Notes: generated by a model from the sequence alone, not told the origin. DNA of 64,000 nt from Brevibacterium marinum (GCF_011927955.1 NZ_JAATJN010000001.1:1240001-1304000), one strand, 5' to 3'; positions 32,430 to 42,069 are shown, counted from the stretch's first letter. Program-made: numbers and translations.

Positions 32430-34592
32430 TCAGATGAGGTCGAGGATCGCGCTCGCAGCGGCGTGGGAGTCGCTCAGCGTTGCGGCGTTCGTGTTCGGGT
32501 TCGCCGCGATCGCCAGGCCCCACTGGACCGAGGACAGCTGGATGGACAGCGCGAACCGGCGAGGATGAACGCTGCCGTCGACGTCGATCGTGCGATAGGG
32601 GCGCTGGGTGAGCGCCAGACCGCCCAAGAGCTTCTCGCGACCGTCGTCCAGCCTCAGACGCGCGGGGGTGAGCTGGCCGCGCTCGATCATCCCGTGCACC
32701 AGCACATCGGCGGCCCGAGCCACCGCATTCGTCGGTGATGCCGCATCGATGACGACGCTTCCCGTGATGGCACCGGCGACCTGCGCCGAGGCGGCCGTGA
32801 AGATCTGCGGAAGCCGATCCCGGCCCGCCGGTGGTGTGGCATCGGGATCGGCTTCGATGCGCATATCGGGACCGATGAATTCGACGAGGCCGGCCTCGGC
32901 CAGCGCCAGGAGTTCGGCGATGCGCTGCGGGGGAGGGCCGTCGCAGATGCCGGAGACGAAGCCCTCGAACCAGCCGCAGATCTCCATGTCGATGCTGACC
33001 GGGTCGATGTGGCCTTCGACGATGAGGTCTTTGAGCAGCAGCCGGGCCTGCCAGAGCACGTTGAACAGCGACTTCTCCGCACTGCCCGTGGGCCCGGCGA
33101 GGGAATCGTGGAGGTCTGTGCGAAGGAAATCGAGCATCCACTCGTGCAGTGAATTCGTCTGCCTGGGCGCGCGGTTGTCGAACTGTCGCCCCTCGAGCGG
33201 ATTCAGCAGCTCGTGCAGTGACATGCGGTGAGCCGGGTCGGGGACGAGCCTCTCCTCGATCTCCGACCAGGCGAAGGCCTCGCGGGTGACACGTCCCTGG
33301 CGAGCAGTCTCGGCGGCGGCTTCGCCCGGAGTGGACGTCTCATCCGACTCGGACGTTTCACGTGATTCGGGGTGGGTCTCCTGCCAGGTGCGTCGGGTCA
33401 GGTGTCGGGACACCGCCTCGGCGATGGCCTCGCGCAGCTGACCGGGGTCGCCGGCGAACGCCTCCGGCCGGGTCCGGGACAGGACGCTGTAGTAGGCCAG
33501 GCGCAGGTCGGCGAGGATGAGCGGCCACAGCTGGTCATTGAAGCGTGCACCGGCCCTGCCTGCTCCGTCGAGATCGGCGAGACCGGCCAGCAGTGCGATG
33601 TTCTCCCGCGTGAAGTAGCGCAACGGCCAGGGCGAACGCGGGTGCGCCGGGCAGATGGGTTTGCTGCGGTAGGGGACGCCGCGACGGGAGCCGAGCAGCA
33701 GCCGGGGCTCCTCACCTCTGCGCACGTACTTCAGTTCGCCGGCGATCTCGGGATCCGGGTCGAAGCGGCCACCGCGCTCGCGGGTGAACAGCGTCTGCAG
33801 GTCGAAGTAGTTCAGCCCCATGCCACGGACGATGACACGGTTGCCGGGGGACACCTCGGCGATGGGCGCTTCGGCCGGCAGGCCCTGGGGAATGTAGCGC
33901 CCGCCGCTGCGCTGTGCGAAAGCCGCGAGCCGGGCGCGCTCCTCGGGCTGCGTGCTGGGGATGTGGCCGACTGCGAGCACGACGGCGGAGGCGATGATGG
34001 CGGTTCCGTCCTCACAGCGGACCAGTTGGGCAGGCACGGTCGCCGAACCCGGGCGAGTGTGTCCCGGAGGTTCGACCGGTGGGAGGTCGATGACCGACTC
34101 GACCTTCGTAGGGTGCTCGACGATCTCGACGAACTCGGGGGCCGCCGCCCGGATGCGGGTGTAGGCCTCGCGCAGATAGCGGCCGTAGAGGGTCCGGCTG
34201 GGAAACGTCGAATCGACGGGATCGGTGCCGCCCGCGTCCCGGTACCACTGCGCCATATCGGGGCCGAGGCCGCAGTCAGTGGGATCGGGGGCACCGTTCG
34301 TGGGATCGGGGCGGATGAACGAGCAGCTGGAGTCGGGAAAGATCGTCTGCTCGGCGATCGTCGTATTCATCAGCAGGGTCTCGGGCTGGTCCGTGCGCCA
34401 GACGATCCCCGCACCCGGCGGGTAGGGATCGATGAGGTGGATGACGATGGCCGGCGGCGCGTCGGCACCCGTGAAGCGCTCTGAGGCCAGTGCGACGAGC
34501 CTTTCGAGGACGGAGAGTCCGCGAGGCCCGGCGCCGATGATCGCGACGGAGTGGTCCTGCGGCTCAGGGGTTCCCGATTCGGCTGGGCTCAC
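32430..34592 (-). CDS. FAD/NAD(P)-binding protein (NAD_binding_9 family)
   Basis: A 720-residue flavoprotein-like protein. The N-terminal Rossmann motif is AIIGAGPRGLSVLERL (residues about 17-32), followed by HLIDPYPPGAGIVWRTDQPE, a signature of the FAD-NAD(P)-binding family that includes HydA-like and lysine/ornithine monooxygenase-type proteins. A second nucleotide-site-like strand is ASAVVLAVGHIPSTQPEER. The long middle and C-terminal parts have no recognised domain. Its GTG overlaps the stop of the LCP gene (GTGA), so they are coupled; the functional link is unclear. Reaction unknown. Confidence 0.8.
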   Translation of the reverse strand: MSPAESGTPEPQDHSVAIIGAGPRGLSVLERLVALASERFTGADAPPAIVIHLIDPYPPGAGIVWRTDQPETLLMNTTIAEQTIFPDSSCSFIRPDPTNGAPDPTDCGLGPDMAQWYRDAGGTDPVDSTFPSRTLYGRYLREAYTRIRAAAPEFVEIVEHPTKVESVIDLPPVEPPGHTRPGSATVPAQLVRCEDGTAIIASAVVLAVGHIPSTQPEERARLAAFAQRSGGRYIPQGLPAEAPIAEVSPGNRVIVRGMGLNYFDLQTLFTRERGGRFDPDPEIAGELKYVRRGEEPRLLLGSRRGVPYRSKPICPAHPRSPWPLRYFTRENIALLAGLADLDGAGRAGARFNDQLWPLILADLRLAYYSVLSRTRPEAFAGDPGQLREAIAEAVSRHLTRRTWQETHPESRETSESDETSTPGEAAAETARQGRVTREAFAWSEIEERLVPDPAHRMSLHELLNPLEGRQFDNRAPRQTNSLHEWMLDFLRTDLHDSLAGPTGSAEKSLFNVLWQARLLLKDLIVEGHIDPVSIDMEICGWFEGFVSGICDGPPPQRIAELLALAEAGLVEFIGPDMRIEADPDATPPAGRDRLPQIFTAASAQVAGAITGSVVIDAASPTNAVARAADVLVHGMIERGQLTPARLRLDDGREKLLGGLALTQRPYRTIDVDGSVHPRRFALSIQLSSVQWGLAIAANPNTNAATLSDSHAAASAILDLI

Positions 34593-36775
34593 TCCTGCTC
34601 TCCGGCTCCCGGGCCGGGGTAGCCGGGGAAGTCATCGCCGGGCTCGAAGCCCTTCGGGTAGCACTTGCCCTGAGCATTGGGCTCACCCGGTTTGGTGGGC
34701 TCGGCGCCGCCCGTGCCCCCGTCGTCGGCAGGCTGCTCGGCGGAGGTTTCGTCCGCAGGCTCCTCCTCGGCGGAGGACGAGCCCCCGCTCTCGTCCGTGC
34801 TCTCGTCCGTGCCGGCATCGTTGGTGGGCTTGGGAGTCTCCCCGCCGTCGGAGGCACCCTTGACCTCACCCTCGATCCACTCGTGGAGGACATCGAAGTC
34901 GGGGTCGTAGGTGGGGGTCACATCGTTGTTGATCTGGACCGTCGTGACCTCGCCCTTCTGCATGGAGAGAGCGAGTTCGATGAAGGCCGGGACCTCATTC
35001 TGCGGAATCGAGGTCGCGATGTTCCTGGTGGCCGAGTTCGCGAGCTTGGGGTAGGCCGTGGCGAGCTCACGCGGGTCGGTCTGATCGAGGGTGGTTTTGA
35101 TCATGCGCTGCTGACGGCACATGCGGTCATAGTTGTCGCTGCCCTCGCGGGAACGCACATACCAGAGTGCATCCTTGCCCTTGAGTGTCTGCGGGCCCGG
35201 ATCGACCCAGTCGTAGACCTCGTTGGCCACACCGGACATTGACTTGCCGCCGCCCATCGGGATGGGGCGTTCGACGTCGATCTTGACTCCGCCGATCGCA
35301 TCGACGACGTCTTCGAAGCCGGCCATGTCCACCGAGGCCCAGTAGTCGAGGTTGAGGCCCAACGAGCCTTCGACGGCCTGCATCGTGGCGGACATTCCCG
35401 GCTCCAGCCCGTGGGTGTCGCCGACGACGTCCTCGTTCTGTTCGCCCCACTGCCAGACGGAGTTGATGAGATCGACCGAGGACTGGCCCGTGGGTCGGAA
35501 CCCGTCCGGCCATCGTTCGTCCAGTCCGCTTCCCTCGGGGAAGATCGGGAACGCGAGGTTACGGGGGACGGAGATGAGCGCGGCATTGCCCGTCTTCGTG
35601 TCGATCGAGGCGACGAGCATGGTGTCGGGTCGGGTGCCTTCGCGGTCGTCGCCGTTGTCGCGGCCCATGAGGAAGACGTTGATGTAGGGCTGGTCGGCCC
35701 ACAGGTCCTCGGCGCTCTGGGAGTCGCCCGTGCTGTCGCCGAAGAGGCTGGAGACCGTATTGCCTTGGACATTGGCGTAGACGGAGCCGACGCCGAAGGG
35801 AATGCCGACGATGAGCGCGAGGGACACGACGAGGACGCCCGCCATCTTGTTCTGCCATGGGGCATAGCGGTGACCTCTGCGCAGCCCGAGGTGGGATACG
35901 ACGATCGCGAGGACCCAGATCACTCCGATGACGGCGAGGGCGATCGCGAGGAAGGTCAGCAGCGAAGGGCTCGAGACGATCGTGCCGAATGCGCGGACCG
36001 GTCCCTTGATGAGGACGTAGACGGCGGCGACGATGAAGGTGAGGACGAACCCGCCGAGCAGGATGAGCCCCAAGGGGCGGAATCGTGTGCGCAGCAGTCC
36101 GACGCCCGGAAGCAGCGTGCTCAGCGACGTCCAGCCGACGAGGCTGGGGAAGGCCTCCCCGACCCGTGAGGAATGGCGGCGCGCACGCGAAGACTCGGCC
36201 GCGGCCGCTTCGTCCTCCCGGCGGCGGTCCCTGCGCCGCACCGACGGATCGGCATCTGCGAGCGATGGCTCCTCCGCCGATCTCCTCGCCGGTGATGGTT
36301 CCCTCGTGGTTGCCGATTCCCTCGCCGAGGTGGGTCGGCGGTTGCGTTCGCCGGTGGGCCGGGCGGCATCGTCGGGTGTCGGGCGCTGTTCAGCGGTGGC
36401 CCGGCTGTGTGTGTCGGCGTCGGATCCAGCGATGGAGGCGCCGCTGGCTCCTGCGGCACGAAGCATCCGTGCTTCGCGTCGAGTGCGGGGCGCTACCGGG
36501 CGAGGCGTCGGTGCCTTCGACGCGTTCTGCTCTGATTGCGACTGCCGTGGATTCGTCTGCTGTTGTTGTGAGTTCGACTGCTGTGGATTCGTCTTCTGCG
36601 ATTTCGACTGCCGCTGTGGGCCCGATACTGGACGCAGGGAGGCGGAGTCGTCGTCGCTGGCCGCGGACTCACCACGGAACCGAGGACGAGAAGAAGCCCG
36701 GAGACGGTGACCAGCGGGGCGAGAATCTGGGTCGTTCCCTTTTGGCCCGTGCTTGTCAGGGGGAATCTCTGGCAA
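34589..36775 (-). CDS. LytR-CpsA-Psr (LCP) family cell-wall ligase with long disordered N-terminus
   Basis: LCP enzymes transfer glycopolymers (teichoic acid or arabinogalactan-like) from lipid carriers to peptidoglycan outside the membrane. With the TTG at 36775, which has GGAG eight bases upstream, the protein has 728 residues. Residues 1 to about 200 are hydrophilic, Arg/Gln/Ser-rich and probably cytosolic; about 205-330 hold four hydrophobic segments; the LCP domain begins near 360 with VFLMGRDNGDDREGTRPDTM and has the phosphate-binding ALISVPRNL and DRMCRQQRMI. The last about 100 residues are acidic, Pro/Gly-rich. Four membrane segments, instead of one, is unusual. An ATG at 36865 is an alternative start. 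Confidence 0.88.
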   Translation of the reverse strand: MPEIPPDKHGPKGNDPDSRPAGHRLRASSRPRFRGESAASDDDSASLRPVSGPQRQSKSQKTNPQQSNSQQQQTNPRQSQSEQNASKAPTPRPVAPRTRREARMLRAAGASGASIAGSDADTHSRATAEQRPTPDDAARPTGERNRRPTSARESATTREPSPARRSAEEPSLADADPSVRRRDRRREDEAAAAESSRARRHSSRVGEAFPSLVGWTSLSTLLPGVGLLRTRFRPLGLILLGGFVLTFIVAAVYVLIKGPVRAFGTIVSSPSLLTFLAIALAVIGVIWVLAIVVSHLGLRRGHRYAPWQNKMAGVLVVSLALIVGIPFGVGSVYANVQGNTVSSLFGDSTGDSQSAEDLWADQPYINVFLMGRDNGDDREGTRPDTMLVASIDTKTGNAALISVPRNLAFPIFPEGSGLDERWPDGFRPTGQSSVDLINSVWQWGEQNEDVVGDTHGLEPGMSATMQAVEGSLGLNLDYWASVDMAGFEDVVDAIGGVKIDVERPIPMGGGKSMSGVANEVYDWVDPGPQTLKGKDALWYVRSREGSDNYDRMCRQQRMIKTTLDQTDPRELATAYPKLANSATRNIATSIPQNEVPAFIELALSMQKGEVTTVQINNDVTPTYDPDFDVLHEWIEGEVKGASDGGETPKPTNDAGTDESTDESGGSSSAEEEPADETSAEQPADDGGTGGAEPTKPGEPNAQGKCYPKGFEPGDDFPGYPGPGAGEQE

Positions 36776-37175
36776 GTTCTTAACTCCTCGTAGGTGACGT
36801 CTCGTGCTGCGTGCGCTGCTCATGGTGCTGAGGACACCGACGCGCATCGGCATCGACGTCAGCACGCGAGCGATGCCGACGCAGGGGGCACCTCCGTAGC
36901 ATCGTCCTCGGATCCGTCAGAGCGCAAACCGCAGAGCACTTCGGAACGATTTTACGCCCGTAGATTGATGAATGCTGGAATTCGAGTGTGCACGGGCAGG
37001 GGAAACGGGTCGTTCGCCCCGATTCCCCAGCGGTGTGACCCTGCCGTGAATATGATCGAGACCACTTGTGGCTCATACACTTTGCTCTTCGGCTCCGGTA
37101 TCGCATAGGCTGTTCTCCGTAGTGAGAACTGCAGATTCGAGACGGTCTTCCCGGAGCGGCATCGAATCGATAATT
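36776..37175. other. Intergenic region with nested hairpin
   Basis: No gene supported, though the LCP frame stays open to 36865. It holds the LCP leader and promoter on the minus strand and the promoter of tRNA-Ser on the plus strand. A nested hairpin spans 36995-37045: GGCAGGG with CCCTGCC, and inside it GGGGAA with TTCCCC. Confidence 0.45.
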
Positions 37176-37264
37176 GGAGTCGTGGCTGAGCGGCCGAAAG
37201 CGTCACCCTGCTAAGGTGAAGTCCCTTGAACTGGGGACCGAGGGTTCAAATCCCTCCGACTCCG
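37176..37264 (+). tRNA. tRNA-Ser (anticodon GCT)
   Basis: Acceptor stem GGAGTCG/CGACTCC, anticodon stem TCACC/GGTGA around CTGCTAA, long variable arm GTCCC/GGGAC, T-arm GAGGG-TTCAAAT-CCCTC. Discriminator G; CCA not encoded. Reads AGC and AGU. Confidence 0.97.
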
Positions 37265-37274
37265 CGTTGTGAAG

Positions 37275-37318
37275 GACCCCCGTCCGACCAGTGCTTCACT
37301 GGGAGGGCGGGGGTCTTT
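37275..37318 (+). terminator. Terminator after tRNA-Ser(GCT)
   Basis: GACCCCCG (37275-37282) pairs with CGGGGGTC (37308-37315), enclosing a second hairpin CCAGTG-CTT-CACTGG, and TTT follows. It overlaps the 3' side of the convergent pucR-type gene and may serve both. Confidence 0.75.
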
Positions 37319-37322
37319 CGAT

Positions 37323-38915
37323 TCACCGGTTCGTGCGCAGCCACAGCAGTGCGACGTGGAGAGCGGTGCGCGATTCCGCATCCTCGAGTGAGACGCCGAG
37401 TCTGTGCTGCAGTCTGTCCAGCCGTGCGTACAGGGCGGGGCGGGACAGGAAGCTGCTGCGAGCAAGGGCTGATTTGTTGCCTCCGTGGGTGAGGAACTGT
37501 TCGAGGAGGACGAGCATCTCCTCGTCGTCGGATTCGAGCAGAGGGGCCAGCTCCGCCTCGGCGAAGGCCCGCACGCTCGGTTCGCCGCGCAGGGACGAGA
37601 GCAGCCCGGGCAGTCGCACATCGGCGAACCGGTAGAACCGCCGCCGGCGCAGCTCGAGAGCCGAGGCGATCTCGGCCACCTGCGTGGCGGATTCGAGCCG
37701 GGTCGCCGCGTCGACGATCGATTCGCTCGCGCGACCCGCGCCGACCGTGGCGTCCCGGGCGGACAGCTCCATGATGAGCTGTCCGAGGATCGCCTCGTCA
37801 TCGGCACCCTTGGGCGGTGCCACCACGATTGCGAATGATCCCGACTGCAGCCCTGCCGACAGGGTGGTGCAGCGGTGAGCTGCCGCGACCGAGACGAAAT
37901 CGCGATGCAGCGACCGCTCCCGCAGCTGCAGCGTGGTCGGGTCGGTGCTCGGTCCGCGATCGACGCGCACGACAACGGGAATCATCCCCGCCCGTGGTGT
38001 GAACCCGAGGTCCGCGGCCCTGGCCCGGACGCGTTCCTCGTCGGTCTCGGTCGATTCCATGATCTCGCGGATCAGTCTGCCCTGAGCTTGGATGATGAGG
38101 TCCTGCTCATCGCGCTCGGCCATCCGCGCCAGCGTGAGAGCCTGGGCGGCGCGCTCGATGACCTGGCCGGCCTCCTCATCGGATCCGCGATGGCCGGGAG
38201 CCACCAGACGACCCCACCGCCGATCCCGCAGTCCCACCGGGACCTGCAGCCACCGGTTGCCCTGAGGATCTTCTTCGCCGAGGTGGTCCCTGCGTGATCG
38301 GCCACCCTGAGTCGGGTCGATGTCACCGGCGTGGGCGAGAAGACGATGTCCGACGTCTTCGAGGGCCACGGGCGTGCCCAGCAGCTCAGAGGTGGCCTCG
38401 ACGATGTCCTGTGCCCCGGCGCTTTCGAGGCTCAGCTGCGTGAAGACCTCGTGGACCGTACGCGCTCGCTCGACGCGGGCGAGCTGACGGTTGAGCAGTT
38501 CCTGGTGGGCAAGTTCGGTGACGCGGACGAATTTGATCCGATGGCGCAGGATCACGATCGGGATCCCGCGTCCGTTCGCTGCGGCTCGCACATTCTCGAT
38601 CGCCGCCTCATCGGCCAGGCCGTCGGCATCGATGAGTTCGATGACCGCGCCCGAGGCGGAGGCGGATTCGAGCTGGTCGAAGAACATCGCGGTGGACTCG
38701 GGCGAGGCTCGGAAGGACAGTCCGGTGCTCAGCACGAGTTCACCGCCTTCGAGGAACTGGGCGACGTTCTCCGAGTCGGCGATATGGACCCACCGCACCG
38801 CCCGCTCCAGGTGCTCGGCCCCGGACACGACCTCAGGACCGCCGCGGCGGATCTCGTCGACTTCGAGCAGTCGGGCGATCGTCAGTTCGGGCGCTCGCCG
38901 CGGCAGATCCTTCAT
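37323..38915 (-). CDS. PucR-family transcriptional regulator
   Basis: A 530-residue regulator of the PucR/CdaR group. Start ATG at 38915 has GGAGGTGA upstream; the frame is open further but without a site. The N-terminal PucR domain (residues about 10-130) has TIARLLEVDEIRRGGPEVVSG, the middle is GGDEF/CdaR-like and the C-terminal HTH_30 has NKSALARSSFLSRPALYARL. Members control purine, GABA, polyamine or proline catabolism. It faces an aminotransferase gene across 149 bases that hold a perfect TTTACAC palindrome, so it very likely regulates that gene. Confidence 0.92.
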   Translation of the reverse strand: MKDLPRRAPELTIARLLEVDEIRRGGPEVVSGAEHLERAVRWVHIADSENVAQFLEGGELVLSTGLSFRASPESTAMFFDQLESASASGAVIELIDADGLADEAAIENVRAAANGRGIPIVILRHRIKFVRVTELAHQELLNRQLARVERARTVHEVFTQLSLESAGAQDIVEATSELLGTPVALEDVGHRLLAHAGDIDPTQGGRSRRDHLGEEDPQGNRWLQVPVGLRDRRWGRLVAPGHRGSDEEAGQVIERAAQALTLARMAERDEQDLIIQAQGRLIREIMESTETDEERVRARAADLGFTPRAGMIPVVVRVDRGPSTDPTTLQLRERSLHRDFVSVAAAHRCTTLSAGLQSGSFAIVVAPPKGADDEAILGQLIMELSARDATVGAGRASESIVDAATRLESATQVAEIASALELRRRRFYRFADVRLPGLLSSLRGEPSVRAFAEAELAPLLESDDEEMLVLLEQFLTHGGNKSALARSSFLSRPALYARLDRLQHRLGVSLEDAESRTALHVALLWLRTNR

Positions 38916-38933
38916 GGGCTCACCTCCAGCATG

Positions 38934-38948
38934 TTTACACAGTGTAAA
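38934..38948. promoter_or_regulatory. Palindromic operator candidate between pucR-type gene and aminotransferase
   Basis: TTTACACAGTGTAAA is a perfect 15-bp palindrome with one central base, 18 bases before the regulator's ATG. A related sequence, TGACACACTGTCCA, follows about 25 bases further. It is likely bound by the PucR-type regulator, controlling itself and the aminotransferase. Confidence 0.65.
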
Positions 38949-39064
38949 TGGTCTCGGTCGAATGGTGACACACTGTCCATGGTCAATGGGGCTCGACCGG
39001 ATCACCATTGAATGATCGGCACCACCTCGGCGAAGCGGAATGAACTGCGAAGGGACGACACATC

Positions 39065-40447
39065 ATGACTGTGATCAATGCGAACGACGACCTCGACCGG
39101 ACTGTCACTGACGAGCGGCTGCGCGCGGGGCGACGGGCCTACGATCTCGACCGGTCACACGTCTTCCACTCGTGGCAGGCGCAGGGGCCCTTCGACCCCA
39201 TGACGGTTCTGGCGGCCGAAGGCCCCTACATCTGGGACGGTGAGGGCCGGAAGCTGCTCGACATGTCGTCCCAGCTGGTCAACACGAATATCGGGCACCA
39301 GCACCCGAAGGTCGTCGCCGCGATCCAGGAGCAGGCGGCCTCGCTGTGCACGATCGCACCTCAGCACGTCAACGACGCCCGCTCCGAAGCCGCTCGTCTC
39401 GTCGCCGAGCTCACGCCCGGCGACCTCGACCATGTCTTCTTCACCAACGGTGGTGCCGATGCGAACGAGCATGCGATCCGGATGGCCCGGCTGCACACGG
39501 GGAGGACCAAGGTGCTGTCGGCGTATCGCAGCTATCACGGAGGGACCCAGCTGGCCGTCAACGCCACCGGTGACCCGCGTCGATTCGCCAACGACTATTC
39601 GGCCGAGGGCATCGTCCACTTCATGCCCGCCTATCAGTACCGCTCATACTTCGGCTCCTCGACGGAGGCGGAGGAGACTTCGCGCGCATTGCGGCACCTC
39701 GAGGACATGATCACCCTCGAGGGGCCGGGAAACATCGCCGCGCTCATCCTTGAGACCGTGCCCGGAACGGCCGGAATCTACGGCCCTCCTGCTGGGTACC
39801 TCGAAGGCGTACGGGAGCTGACATCGCGTTATGGCATCGTCTTCATCGCAGACGAGGTGATGGCCGGCTTCGGCCGCACCGGCCGGTGGTTCGCCCTCGA
39901 CCACTGGGGAGTCCGTCCCGACCTGCTGACCTTCGCCAAGGGCGTGAACTCGGGCTACGTCCCCCTGGGCGGGGTCGCGATCTCCGACGGAGTCTTCGAG
40001 ACCTTCCGCGACCGCGCCTATCCGGGCGGGCTGACCTACTCGGGCCACCCACTGGCCTGCGCCGCGGCGGTGGCGACCATCACCGCGATGCGCGACGAGG
40101 GCATGGTCGAAAACGCCGACAGGCTCGGCCGCGACATCATCGGCCCGGCACTGCATGAGATGGCGCAGCGGCATCCCTCGATCGGTGACGTGCGCGGAAT
40201 GGGATGCTTCTGGGCCATCGAACTGGTCAGGGACCGGGCCACGCGCGAACCATTGGCCGCATACGGCGGCAGCTCGCCGGAGATGAACGCCGTGATCGCG
40301 GCCATGAAGTCGGGCGGAGTGCTTCCCTTCGCGAACTTCAACCGCATCCATGTCGTCCCGCCGCTGAACACCCCCGACGCGGACCTGCGCTTCGGTCTCG
40401 AGGTGCTCGACGAAGCGCTGAGCATCGCCGACGAGTACGCCGCCTGA
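39065..40447 (+). CDS. Class-III PLP-dependent aminotransferase
   Basis: A 460-residue omega-aminotransferase. The PLP lysine is K292 in TFAKGVNSGY, preceded by the PLP-Asp in VFIADEVMAGFGRTGRWFA. FFTNGGADANEHAIRMAR is the cofactor phosphate region and YRSYHGGT fits the family. Relatives use GABA, beta-alanine, putrescine, taurine or aromatic amines as donors with pyruvate or 2-oxoglutarate. The divergent PucR-type regulator points to a catabolic role for an amine or amino acid. No dehydrogenase partner is adjacent. Confidence 0.9.
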   Translation: MTVINANDDLDRTVTDERLRAGRRAYDLDRSHVFHSWQAQGPFDPMTVLAAEGPYIWDGEGRKLLDMSSQLVNTNIGHQHPKVVAAIQEQAASLCTIAPQHVNDARSEAARLVAELTPGDLDHVFFTNGGADANEHAIRMARLHTGRTKVLSAYRSYHGGTQLAVNATGDPRRFANDYSAEGIVHFMPAYQYRSYFGSSTEAEETSRALRHLEDMITLEGPGNIAALILETVPGTAGIYGPPAGYLEGVRELTSRYGIVFIADEVMAGFGRTGRWFALDHWGVRPDLLTFAKGVNSGYVPLGGVAISDGVFETFRDRAYPGGLTYSGHPLACAAAVATITAMRDEGMVENADRLGRDIIGPALHEMAQRHPSIGDVRGMGCFWAIELVRDRATREPLAAYGGSSPEMNAVIAAMKSGGVLPFANFNRIHVVPPLNTPDADLRFGLEVLDEALSIADEYAA

Positions 40448-40671
40448 CGGTCGTGCCCGCACCGGGCGACTGTGAGTGCCGATACATTCACTCATCCGGT
40501 GAGGGCGCATCGAACCAGATCAGAGGTGAATGAGAGATGTCGGGAGTGGCATCGCGTTGAACAGCAGGTGAAGATCAGGGGGAATAGGCGGTAGACTTTT
40601 TCCGATTGAGGTCGCTGCCTGTCAGCTAAATCATCCACGGTCCGAATTGTGTCTACGTTCAAGGTCGCTTA

Positions 40672-42069
40672 GTGGAAATCATCTTCGTCGTCGTGCTCGT
40701 CATCGCACTGGCACTGTTCTTCGACTTCACCAATGGCTTTCACGACACAGCCAATGCCATGGCAACACCGATCGCCACCGGTGCGATCAAGCCGAAAGCG
40801 GCGGTCACCCTGGCAGCACTGCTCAACCTCGTCGGTGCATTCCTCTCCACCGAGGTGGCGAAGACCATCTCCGGCGGCATCATCAAAGAGGGCAACGGGG
40901 GAGTTCAGATCACCCCGGACTTCATTCTCGCCGGACTCATCGGTGCGATCATCTGGAACATGGCGACTTGGCGATTCGGCCTGCCGTCGTCCTCCTCCCA
41001 CGCGCTGTTCGGCGGGCTGATCGGTGCCGCCATCATCGGCGCCGGGCTCAACTCCGTCGACTACGGCGTGTTCCTGTCCAAGGTCGTCCTGCCTGCACTC
41101 GCGGCACCGATCATCGCGGGCGTGGGCGCCTATCTGTGCACGCGCCTGGCCTATTCCATCACGCGACGCAACGGTGAAGGCAGGACAGCCCACCGGGCGC
41201 CGTTCAAATACGGGCAGATCTTCAGCTCCTCACTCGTCGCCCTGGCACACGGCACCAACGATGCGCAGAAGACCATGGGCGTCATCACCCTGGTGCTCGT
41301 GTCCGCGAATCTGCAGGACCATGGAACCGGCCCTCACATCTGGGTGATCGCAGCCTGCGCGCTGGCGATCGCGCTGGGAACCTACGTCGGCGGATGGCGA
41401 ATCATCGACACCCTCGGCACGAAGCTCACCACCGTCAAGCCCGCCCAGGGGCTGTCCGCCGAGACGTCGACGGCAGCCGCCATTCTCGCCTCGTCCCATT
41501 TGGGCTTCGCCTTGTCGACGACGCAGGTGGCGTCCGGCTCGGTGCTCGGTTCAGGGATGGGACGCAAGGGTGCCGACGTCCAGTGGTCGACCGCCGGACG
41601 CATCGCTTCGGGCTGGCTGCTGACCATTCCGGCGGCTGCCGTTGTCGGTGGGATCGCGGCGGGCGTCGCTCATCTGGGGACCATCGGAGTCGTCATCGAC
41701 ACGGTCGTCGCGGTCGTCGCGGTCCTCTGGATCTTCCTCAGCTCGCGCAAGGCCGCCGACCCTGAGCTCTCGAACTTCGACACCGTCGGCGAGGCCGTCG
41801 GCATCCGCGGACGCAAGCGCAAGCTGCGCAAGGACCGCAACCGCAAGCGGGCAGCCATGAAGCGCGCAGCCCGGATCGAAGCCCGCGAGCAACGGCATGC
41901 GGCCAGAGCCGAAGCGAAATCCGGCGGCGGTTCGAATGCTGAGGAGCCACGCACGGAAGCCGCGGAGACGCGCACGGGCGACGCCGAAGAGACACGCACG
42001 GGCGACGCCGAAGAGACACGCACGGGCGACGCCGAAGAGACACGCACGGACCAGGGAGGGTCGAAATGA
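40672..42069 (+). CDS. PiT-family inorganic phosphate transporter
   Basis: A 465-residue membrane symporter for phosphate driven by protons or sodium. The two inverted PiT signatures are present: FTNGFHDTANAMATPIATGA near the N-terminus and ALAHGTNDAQKTMGVI in the second half, with about ten hydrophobic segments. The cytosolic C-terminus is Lys/Arg/Ala-rich, then Glu/Thr-rich with a 24-bp DNA repeat coding E-E-T-R-T-G-D-A. The GTG start has AAGG about nine bases upstream. Its stop overlaps the ATG of a small membrane-protein gene (ATGA), a common arrangement for PiT genes in actinobacteria. Confidence 0.95.
   Translation: MEIIFVVVLVIALALFFDFTNGFHDTANAMATPIATGAIKPKAAVTLAALLNLVGAFLSTEVAKTISGGIIKEGNGGVQITPDFILAGLIGAIIWNMATWRFGLPSSSSHALFGGLIGAAIIGAGLNSVDYGVFLSKVVLPALAAPIIAGVGAYLCTRLAYSITRRNGEGRTAHRAPFKYGQIFSSSLVALAHGTNDAQKTMGVITLVLVSANLQDHGTGPHIWVIAACALAIALGTYVGGWRIIDTLGTKLTTVKPAQGLSAETSTAAAILASSHLGFALSTTQVASGSVLGSGMGRKGADVQWSTAGRIASGWLLTIPAAAVVGGIAAGVAHLGTIGVVIDTVVAVVAVLWIFLSSRKAADPELSNFDTVGEAVGIRGRKRKLRKDRNRKRAAMKRAARIEAREQRHAARAEAKSGGGSNAEEPRTEAAETRTGDAEETRTGDAEETRTGDAEETRTDQGGSK
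41965..42050 (+). repeat. 24-bp tandem repeat at the 3' end of the phosphate transporter gene
   Basis: Three full units and a partial one start at 41965, 41989, 42013 and 42037, containing CACGGGCGACGCCGAAGAGA. The unit is a multiple of three, so copy changes would lengthen or shorten the cytosolic tail by eight residues without a frameshift. Confidence 0.9.
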
